DNA of 64,000 nt from Photobacterium indicum (GTDB lineage Bacteria > Pseudomonadota > Gammaproteobacteria > Enterobacterales > Vibrionaceae): the NCBI RefSeq assembly GCF_003026215.1, contig NZ_PYOC01000006.1, positions 124,001-188,000 on the forward strand, in the 5' to 3' direction. Of this stretch, positions 57,660 to 64,000 are shown piece after piece. Both the position numbers and the translations under genes were made by a program. Positions within the stretch are counted from its first letter, which is position 1. Every line of letters begins with the position of its first letter. The notes under the pieces are model-generated. The model was not told the DNA's origin. It did not search any database and saw only the letters and a program-made list of their open reading frames with translations.

Positions 57660-57818
57660 TTATTCAGTAGGATCTCCCCCCTGCATCATGATCATTTCTG
57701 TACTGAACGAGCCTGAAAAGAGCATCGTGGTAGCCAATATAAGCATTAACATGTATTTCCCACCGATTAAACACATGCCTATCATATTAATTACTGAATT
57801 CCACATATACCACCCCAT
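57660..57818 (-). CDS. Possible Met-rich small membrane peptide
   Basis: Open frame of 48 residues from the ATG at 57806 (52 from the ATG at 57818). GGGGTGG lies 3-5 nt before the inner start. The sequence has nine Met in 48 residues, one hydrophobic segment at about 5-30, and ends MMQGGDPTE. I recognise no family. It lies alone on the minus strand in a ~1-kb gap. It could be a real small protein or chance; a weak call. Confidence 0.3.
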   Translation of the reverse strand: MGWYMWNSVINMIGMCLIGGKYMLMLILATTMLFSGSFSTEMIMMQGGDPTE

Positions 57819-58623
57819 AGATTGCTGAACAAATAAAAATAAACGCTCGAGTAATATCCGTATTGCTTCGAATTACTGTAGTGAGTTTATTGTATTAGGT
57901 TAGGGGGAGTACTATTTGATTATGATCATTTTTATATTCAGCATTCATTCAAGGTTATTGATAAATATAAAATACGCTAGCTAAGTTCTATTTTTACAAA
58001 AGATAGCAATTTATTACTGTTTAGTGATGCAGTGTAACTGCTGAAATCTAATTGGTGGGATACTTACAAATATATTATTAATAACCATATTAATTACATT
58101 TTGTATTTTTAATTACAAGGCTAAATAAAACGAAACATATATGTCGACCTTGTAATGATTAGTTACAGTATGAAATTTTTAGTGTTACTTTTAATAGTTA
58201 ATGAATCTTGCATTTGATTTGTTGAGTTACTGTAGACCTTTTTTATACGTTCAGTTTATTTGCATAATTCAGTACCATTATTAAGGTTCACATCACAAAA
58301 AAGCCTTTAGATACGGTCAGGCCTGCGCTTTACCCTTAATCACTCGGTTTTACCGATGTGTTTAGTCATTTATTATTCAGTCTTGTTTATGCCTGTTTAC
58401 ATTCTTTTTAATATTTATCGCCGATATCAATCCGAATGTTGACGGGGGTCAATAAAGTTCCCAAATAAGAATTGTGAATGCCGAAAAGTATTTCGGCATT
58501 TGAATGAATAATATAATTTAAATGCGGTCAGCTATTCTGATTGACTGTTATCAATTAATTAAGTTCAGGGCTTGCCATGTTTTGGTTGGTTTTTGTCGCC
58601 TTTATTTTGTTGGGGGTTATTGT
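57819..58623. other. AT-rich gap before the P-type ATPase gene
   Basis: About 800 bp without a supported gene. Visible structures are TTGAC/GTCAA around Gs (58439-58452) and a strong hairpin AATGCCGAAA-AGTA-TTTCGGCATT (58477-58500) about 125 bp before the ATPase start. The latter may be in the ATPase leader. An in-frame extension of the ATPase to 58522 has no ribosome site. Confidence 0.5.
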
Positions 58624-61374
58624 ATGCGAAAAAAGTGGTTTATAAAGACAGCGGATGACACGCTCTCAGAGTTGAATACAACGCGTTGTGGTCTTTCATC
58701 TGAGACAGTGACAGAGCGTCAAGCTGAATACGGACCAAATGAAATACAAGAGCAAGAAGGTAAGTCTGCTCTTGAAATGTTATTACACCAATTTAAAAAC
58801 CCATTGATCTTTATTTTGGCTGTCGGGGCTTTGGTGTCCTTATTTACGGGTCATTATGTTGATGGTATCGCTATTACGGTGATTATTGTCATCAATGCGT
58901 TGATTGCGTTTTGGCAAGAAATGAAAGCAAAAAAGGGGATGGATGCCCTAAAAGAGATGGCAGCACCCAACGCAGAGGTCGTGCGTGACGGAGAAGTGTT
59001 GTCGATTCCAGCACGAGAATTGGTGCCTGGTGACATTTTAACGATTAATACTGGTGACATTTTAGCTGCTGATGTTCGAATCATTGAAGCCAATCGGCTC
59101 TCTATTGATGAAGCAGCCCTTACCGGTGAATCAGAGCCTGTCGATAAAGCGATTGCAGCTTTAGATGGTGACAATATTGGCTTAGGTGACCAAGTAAATA
59201 TGGGCTTTATGACCACGATTGTAACCTCAGGTAATGGTTACGGTGTTGTGGTAGGCACTGGAATGCAGACCGAAGTTGGCCATATTGCTGACTTGATGAC
59301 GAATACCGAAGAAACAAAAACACCGATGCAAGTGCGTATGGATACTATCGCTCATACCTTGATGATTGCAGCGTTGGTAGTTGTTGCTGTGGTGTGTGCG
59401 ATTGGTTTGTACCACGGTATGCCATGGCTAGAAATTCTGAGCACTGGTATTTCATTGTCGGTAGCTGCGATTCCTGAAGGCTTGCCAACTGTAGTATCCA
59501 TTGTATTGACAATGGGTTCGACCAAAATGGTGAAGAGCAATGCCTTGGCAAAACAGCTTTCTGCTATTGAAACTTTGGGCTCAACAACGGTTATTTGTTC
59601 AGACAAAACGGGCACGTTGACACAAAACCAAATGCAGGTAATGCAAGCGTATGATGCATCGGGTCGCCAGTGGAAAGTGACTGGTAAAGGTTTTGATCCT
59701 AAAGGAGAGTTTATTCCTCAAGATCATAATACAGCGGTAACAGACAGCCCGGAAATGATGCAAGGTTTGACTGTTGCAACGTTATGTAACGATGCTCAAT
59801 ATTTACAAGATGAAGGTAAATATACGGTGCGCGGTAATCCAACTGAAGGCGCATTGATTGTAGCGGCCGCGAAAGCTGGCTTGCAGCAAGGCACTATGTT
59901 GGCGTCGGGTGATTTTACCTTAATTGAGAAATTTCCGTTCGACTCTGGTCGAAAAATGGCATCGGTAATTGTACGAGATAAAGCTGGCCAACATTTCTTG
60001 GCTGTAAAAGGAGCACCAGATGTCATCTTGCGTAAAGCATCGGGCTTTATGGCTGACGGTAATGTGGTAGTCCATTCGAGTCAGGAAATGCGAGGGAACT
60101 TGGCACTGGCGTCTAGTCCTGCTGAGCAACATATTGCGAATTACCAGAAAGCGATTGAAGAGTTTGCTGATCAAGCACTGCGTACACTTGCTGTTGGCTT
60201 CCGCCCTTTGACAGATGAAGACTTAGAGCGTGATCACCATGAGTTGGAGCATGACATCACAATCCTAGGTTTATACGGCATCATGGATCCTCCACGCCCT
60301 GAAGTGCGTGATGCGATAAATAGCTGTTTTGATGCAGGTGTTCGTACTGTCATGATCACTGGTGACCATGCCTTAACAGCTGCTGCTGTTGCTCGAGATA
60401 TTGGCATTATCCGCAGTGATAACGATAAGGTCATTACAGGAGCTCAACTGGATGAAATGGACGATGAAGAACTGCGTCGTATCTGTCCTGAGGTTGCCGT
60501 CTATGCTCGCGTTAGCCCAGAGCATAAACTTCGTATCGTGAAAGCACAGCAAGAAAACAATGAAGTACCTGCAATGACTGGTGATGGTGTGAATGATGCA
60601 CCAGCACTTCGTCGAGCGGATATTGGGGTAGCGATGGGCATTTCTGGTACCTCGGTAGCGAAAGACTCTGGCGACCTGATTTTGTTGGATGATAACTTCA
60701 GCACGATTGTGAAAGCAGTGCGTCAAGGTCGTCAGATCTTTGATAATTTACGTAAGTTCATTCGTCAGGCATTGACAGCGAACGTGGGTGAAGTAGCAGT
60801 AATACTGATTGCTTTCTTAGTGATGGGGCCTGCAACTATTTTGCCGCTTACACCATTGATGATCTTATGGATCAACTTAGTCTCTGATGGCCTACCTGCG
60901 TTGGCATTAGGGGTTGAGCCGGAAGAGAACGACGTGATGTCGCGTAAACCGCGTAAGCGTAACGAAGGCTTCTTTGGCGATAGCTTGGGTGTCAGAATTG
61001 TAATTCGTGGTTTGGCATTGGGTGGCATGAGTTACCTAGCATTTAGCTGGGTATTAAATGCAGGTCACAGTGCTGAATATGCACAGACAGTGGCGTTTGC
61101 GATGCTGATTTTCTCTCAACTATGGCACCTGTTTGATTCGCGTAGTTTTACAACGTTATACCGTAAAAATCCATTCACCAATAAGTATCTACTTGGTGCT
61201 GTGGCGTTGTCTGCCACGTTATCTTTAGCGGTGATTTACACTGGCTTTGGTCAATTGGTCTTCAATACTGAGTCACTATCATTCGGTCACTTGTTGGCTG
61301 TGGTTGTTGCGGCATCAGTACCGACCTTTGTGCTATCAGGCATCAAAGAAATAACGAAAGTGAAATTCGTCTAA
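58624..61374 (+). CDS. Ca2+-type P-type ATPase (P2 family, PMR1/SERCA-like)
   Basis: A 916-residue cation pump. GGGGG lies 7 nt before the ATG at 58624 (MRKKWFIKTADDTL). The actuator domain has ALTGESEPVDK. M4 holds AAIPEGLPT and the phosphorylated residue is D327 in CSDKTGTLTQNQ. The hinge is MTGDGVNDAPALRRADIGVA. M6 contains N751 and D755 (INLVSDGLPALALG), matching the Ca2+ ligands of SERCA M6. About ten membrane helices. The likely role is calcium (or manganese) export; a sodium pump is not excluded. The antiporter gene follows after 98 nt. Confidence 0.9.
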   Translation: MRKKWFIKTADDTLSELNTTRCGLSSETVTERQAEYGPNEIQEQEGKSALEMLLHQFKNPLIFILAVGALVSLFTGHYVDGIAITVIIVINALIAFWQEMKAKKGMDALKEMAAPNAEVVRDGEVLSIPARELVPGDILTINTGDILAADVRIIEANRLSIDEAALTGESEPVDKAIAALDGDNIGLGDQVNMGFMTTIVTSGNGYGVVVGTGMQTEVGHIADLMTNTEETKTPMQVRMDTIAHTLMIAALVVVAVVCAIGLYHGMPWLEILSTGISLSVAAIPEGLPTVVSIVLTMGSTKMVKSNALAKQLSAIETLGSTTVICSDKTGTLTQNQMQVMQAYDASGRQWKVTGKGFDPKGEFIPQDHNTAVTDSPEMMQGLTVATLCNDAQYLQDEGKYTVRGNPTEGALIVAAAKAGLQQGTMLASGDFTLIEKFPFDSGRKMASVIVRDKAGQHFLAVKGAPDVILRKASGFMADGNVVVHSSQEMRGNLALASSPAEQHIANYQKAIEEFADQALRTLAVGFRPLTDEDLERDHHELEHDITILGLYGIMDPPRPEVRDAINSCFDAGVRTVMITGDHALTAAAVARDIGIIRSDNDKVITGAQLDEMDDEELRRICPEVAVYARVSPEHKLRIVKAQQENNEVPAMTGDGVNDAPALRRADIGVAMGISGTSVAKDSGDLILLDDNFSTIVKAVRQGRQIFDNLRKFIRQALTANVGEVAVILIAFLVMGPATILPLTPLMILWINLVSDGLPALALGVEPEENDVMSRKPRKRNEGFFGDSLGVRIVIRGLALGGMSYLAFSWVLNAGHSAEYAQTVAFAMLIFSQLWHLFDSRSFTTLYRKNPFTNKYLLGAVALSATLSLAVIYTGFGQLVFNTESLSFGHLLAVVVAASVPTFVLSGIKEITKVKFV

Positions 61375-61381
61375 CCCGTTG

Positions 61382-61448
61382 GCCTGCAATTCCGCAATGG
61401 ATTGCAGGCTGCTTTTTATGAGCAATGGATTGCAAGCTAATTCTATGA
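61382..61448 (+). repeat. Terminator-like hairpin and imperfect tandem repeat between pump and antiporter
   Basis: GCCTGCAAT (61382-61390) pairs with ATTGCAGGC (61401-61409), followed by TGCTTTTT. A unit of about 28 bp starting GCAATGGATTGCAGGCT (61394) is repeated as GCAATGGATTGCAAGCT (61422). It may reduce read-through into the antiporter gene. Confidence 0.6.
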
Positions 61449-61472
61449 GTAATGTAATACAGAGGTTATGAC

Positions 61473-62636
61473 GTGAAAAAGATTATCGTATATTCCGCAC
61501 TCTTATTGGTGGGGCTGATTTGTTCTCAACTACTACCATCTTTTATTCCAAGTTATAGCAAGTTGCAACCAGTCATTATGGTGCTGACCATGTCGGCACT
61601 GGCTTACATTATGATCAATGTGGGCCGTGAGTTTGAAATTGATAAAAACAACCTGAAACAATACCGCTGGGATTATGTTGTCGCCATGACAACAGCAACA
61701 TTCCCATGGATTGCTGTCGTGGTGTATTTCATCTTTGTGCTAATGCCACCAGAGCTATGGAGCAACGTAGATGCTTGGAAAGAAACATTAGTTATTGGTC
61801 GTTTTGCTGCACCAACATCGGCAGGGGTGTTATTTGCCATGCTGACTGCTGCTGGGTTAGGCGCAACATGGGTATTTAATAAAGCCCGTATTTTGGCCAT
61901 TTTTGATGACTTAGATACTGTGCTGCTGATGATTCCATTGTCTATTTTAGTTGTGGGATGGCAACCCGCGCTAGGCCTGACGTTAGTGTTAATGTTTGGT
62001 CTATTGGCGCTGGGTTATCGTTATTTACATTTGTGGTCTATTCCTTCTTCAGCTTCTGCCGTGTTGGGGTATGCCGTTGTGATAGCTGTTGTGTGCGAAT
62101 TGTTTTACCTACGCAGCGGTGTGCATTTTGAAGTCTTGTTACCTGCGTTTGTGTTGGGTTGCATGATGAAATCGCAGCATGAGTCGGCGTCTGATCAACA
62201 GCTATCCAGCTTGATTGCAGGTGTATTCATGGTGTTGGTTGGCTTAAGTTTGCCACAAATTTTTGGTTCGGCTGATATTACTGCGTCTGATAGCATCACG
62301 CTCTCTATGCCTGCTATGTCATTGGCTGAAATTACTTACCATGTTGTCGTTATCTCGATCATTGCCAATGTCGGCAAGATGTTCCCTCTATTTTGTTACC
62401 GCAAAGAAGCTTCACTCAGAGAGCGATTGGCGTTGTCGATTAGTATGTGGCCGCGCGGTGAAGTGGGGGCTGGTGTGTTGATGATCAGTCTTGGTTATGG
62501 CTTTGGTGGACCGATTGTCACTATCAGCATGCTGTCGTTAGCACTGAACTTGGTACTGACTGGTGTGTTTATTATGGTGGTGAGAAAACTCATTCTAAAT
62601 GAAAGACAGGAAGGAGAAAGCTATGAAAAGGCGTGA
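61473..62636 (+). CDS. Cation/proton antiporter-family membrane protein
   Basis: A 387-residue protein with about eleven hydrophobic helices. GTG start with AGAGG 7 nt upstream. The stretch FDDLDTVLLMIPLSILVVG contains paired Asp in a membrane helix, as in Na+/H+ exchangers, and SMWPRGEVGAGVLMISLGYG resembles their conserved late Arg-Gly-Glu helix. Ion preference is unknown. It probably works with the preceding ATPase. Its last 14 bases overlap the start of a 26-residue peptide gene. Confidence 0.82.
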   Translation: MKKIIVYSALLLVGLICSQLLPSFIPSYSKLQPVIMVLTMSALAYIMINVGREFEIDKNNLKQYRWDYVVAMTTATFPWIAVVVYFIFVLMPPELWSNVDAWKETLVIGRFAAPTSAGVLFAMLTAAGLGATWVFNKARILAIFDDLDTVLLMIPLSILVVGWQPALGLTLVLMFGLLALGYRYLHLWSIPSSASAVLGYAVVIAVVCELFYLRSGVHFEVLLPAFVLGCMMKSQHESASDQQLSSLIAGVFMVLVGLSLPQIFGSADITASDSITLSMPAMSLAEITYHVVVISIIANVGKMFPLFCYRKEASLRERLALSISMWPRGEVGAGVLMISLGYGFGGPIVTISMLSLALNLVLTGVFIMVVRKLILNERQEGESYEKA

Positions 62637-62703
62637 ACTTAAATTGCTAGGTATTGTGATTACTATTTTTCTTTTTACATTGATGATAGGGCGTGCGGCG
62701 TAA
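62623..62703 (+). CDS. 26-residue single-helix membrane peptide overlapping the antiporter gene
   Basis: Starts MKRRELKLLGIVITIFLF and ends LMIGRAA: a basic cytoplasmic N-terminus and one transmembrane helix (about 8-24). AAGGAG lies exactly 6 nt before the ATG, inside the antiporter gene, and the reading frame overlaps that gene by 14 bases, which suggests coupled translation. Its layout recalls KdpF-type accessory peptides, but I recognise no named family. It is followed 65 nt on by the operon terminator. Confidence 0.6.
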   Translation: MKRRELKLLGIVITIFLFTLMIGRAA

Positions 62704-62767
62704 GCGGAGAACTAATAAGTAAAAGCTGTTATTAAAAATCACAAAAAGTAGCGTGTTTCCATATTTG

Positions 62768-62808
62768 CTGACTGTGGTACCAGAGTTGTCACCACAGTCA
62801 GTTTTTTT
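62768..62808 (+). terminator. Terminator of the ATPase-antiporter operon
   Basis: CTGACTGTGGT (62768-62778) pairs perfectly with ACCACAGTCAG (62791-62801), followed by seven T. Confidence 0.93.
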
Positions 62809-62826
62809 GTACCTAGAAGATGAACG

Positions 62827-63144
62827 TTATTCGTTGATGTCTTCGTAAGTAATGCCCATTTCATCCATGATCGCTTTCGCTTCTGCTGGAAGTGCATCTG
62901 GACAATCTTTACGAATATCGTCATCAGTTGGTAACGGCTGACCTGTATAAGCATGTAGGAATGCTTCACACAGTAATTCACTGTTTGTTGCATGACGCAG
63001 GTTATTTACCTGGCGACGAGTGCGTTCATCAGTCAAGATTTTTAAAACCTTTAATGGAATCGAAACAGTAATTTTCTTAACTTGTTCGTTTTTCTTACCA
63101 TGTTCCGCGTATGGGCTGATGTACTCGCCATTCCACTCTGCCAT
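62827..63144 (-). CDS. metJ: Methionine repressor MetJ
   Basis: Ribbon-helix-helix repressor of 105 residues with S-adenosylmethionine as corepressor. It starts [18 protein letters not shown]; the DNA-binding strand is [11 protein letters not shown], followed by [26 protein letters not shown]. It is divergent from metB with four met boxes between, the classical arrangement. Confidence 0.98.
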   Translation of the reverse strand: MAEWNGEYISPYAEHGKKNEQVKKITVSIPLKVLKILTDERTRRQVNNLRHATNSELLCEAFLHAYTGQPLPTDDDIRKDCPDALPAEAKAIMDEMGITYEDINE

Positions 63145-63218
63145 GTTCTACCTTCTCAGCGATATTAGGGCTAAATAATTATAACCCGAATTTTAGCCGG
63201 ATTTACCGCCACATGCAA

Positions 63219-63250
63219 AGACATATAGACGTCTAGAAGTGTTGACGTCT
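63219..63250. promoter_or_regulatory. Four tandem met boxes (MetJ operator)
   Basis: Consecutive 8-mers AGACATAT, AGACGTCT, AGAAGTGT and TGACGTCT match the met box consensus AGACGTCT at 6, 8, 5 and 7 positions. They sit between metJ and metB and should repress both in the presence of SAM. Confidence 0.92.
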
Positions 63251-63325
63251 TAGTTTAATGTCGGTAATGTTGTTGTTGCTATTTTATTCAGGAACGGGCT
63301 AAGCCTGAAACAAGGAAGGTAATAA

Positions 63326-64000
63326 TGAGTGACAAGCAACTTGCCACCATCGCTGTGCGCACAGGTATTGAATCAGACAGTCAGCACAACGCTGTTGTTC
63401 CACCTATTTATCTGACATCGACTTATAGTTTCCCCAAACTCGGTGAGTTACCGCAGTACGACTATTCTCGATCAGGCAATCCCACGCGGAACATGTTAGC
63501 TGATGCCTTATCTGATCTCGAAGGCGGTGCCGGTGGCGTTGTGACGAGTTGCGGAACTGCTGCAATTAACTTGCTTGTATCGGCATTGCTTAGCCCTGAT
63601 GATTTAATTATTGCCCCGCATGATTGTTATGGTGGTACTTACCGTCTGTTTAATACACGTGCTAATAAAGGCGATTTTAACGTTTTATTTATCGATCAGT
63701 CAGATCCCGTAGCGCTTGCTCAAGCGCTGGCGAAAAAACCTAAAATTGTTTGGGTTGAAACCCCGTCGAACCCATTATTACGTGTGATTGATGTAGAAGC
63801 ATTGTGCCAGCAAGCTAAAGCGGTTGGCGCGCAGGTTGCCGTTGATAACACCTTTCTTTCTCCGCTTTTACAGCAACCTATTAAATTAGGCGCTGATTTT
63901 GTGGTGCATTCGACGACGAAATACATCAATGGTCATTCGGATGTTGTGGGTGGCGTTTTAATTTCAAAAGATGCAGATCAAGCAGAAAACATTGCTTGGT
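63326..64000 (+). CDS. metB: Cystathionine gamma-synthase, N-terminal part
   Basis: PLP enzyme joining O-succinylhomoserine and cysteine. The first 225 residues are in the window and the gene continues past the right edge. AAGGAAGG precedes the ATG. It starts MSDKQLATIAVRTGI; YSRSGNPTRNMLADALSDLEGG and WVETPSNPLLRV are present, and the PLP lysine is K199 in HSTTKYINGHSDVVGG. The metJ synteny favours MetB over cystathionine beta-lyase. Confidence 0.96.

Noticed and set aside
57499..57828. A 109-residue plus-strand frame overlapping the end of the malic enzyme gene
   Set aside because: It starts inside the malic enzyme gene without a ribosome site and crosses the terminator hairpin at 57586-57616.

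Overview
The window looks like a piece of the main chromosome of a marine gammaproteobacterium of the Vibrionaceae, most probably a Photobacterium. This rests on gene order and recalled protein families, not on a search. The backbone runs in blocks also known from Escherichia coli and Vibrio: coaBC/radC-rpmB-rpmG-mutM; gpmI-envC-yibQ; yibN-secB-gpsA-cysE-trmL; cpxA-cpxR/cpxP-pfkA; tpiA; fpr; glpX; glpK-glpF; zapB; rraA-menA; hslU-hslV-ftsN-cytR-priA; rpmE; metJ/metB. No tRNA, rRNA, CRISPR array, transposase or prophage gene was seen.

Region 1 (1-3.5 kb) is housekeeping: the CoaBC N-terminus, RadC, ribosomal proteins L28 and L33, a membrane-anchored unknown, and MutM. Region 2 (3.6-26 kb) is a cell-surface polysaccharide island split by coaD. 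It holds a lone UDP-glucuronate 4-epimerase, inner-core enzymes (an OpsX-like GT9, KdkA, WaaA, a WaaE-like GT2) and an eight-gene plus-strand operon for a legionaminic-acid-type nonulosonic acid. A six-gene minus-strand operon faces it: hldD, lpxM, an O-antigen ligase, GT25, GT4, and a transferase carrying the E-D-G, H-P and Ser motifs of bacterial sialyltransferases. The nonulosonate operon has no LegH-type acetyltransferase. A FemAB/GNAT-like acyltransferase sits in its place, and a divergent PLP-fold protein of unknown role is also present. A broken 5' copy of the GT2 gene upstream of the capsule-type transferase records a gene insertion.

Region 3 (26-47 kb) carries envelope division and export genes (envC, secB), Cpx envelope stress with a perfect CpxR box before cpxP, central metabolism (gpmI, pfkA, tpiA, glpX, glycerol uptake) and a SufR-like cysteine-rich regulator in operon with fpr. 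Two long non-coding stretches are rich in structure. The pfkA leader has four consecutive hairpins. The glpF-zapB gap holds two orphan terminators and several palindromes that suggest unannotated RNAs or operators.

Region 4 (47-64 kb) has zapB, rraA, menA, the HslUV protease, FtsN, CytR, PriA, L31 with a structured leader, a short malic enzyme and the metJ/metB divergon with four tandem met boxes. Between the malic enzyme and metJ lies a cation module: a Ca2+-type P-type ATPase, a cation/proton antiporter and, overlapping its end, a 26-residue single-helix peptide with a strong ribosome binding site. A possible 48-residue Met-rich membrane peptide lies upstream on the other strand.
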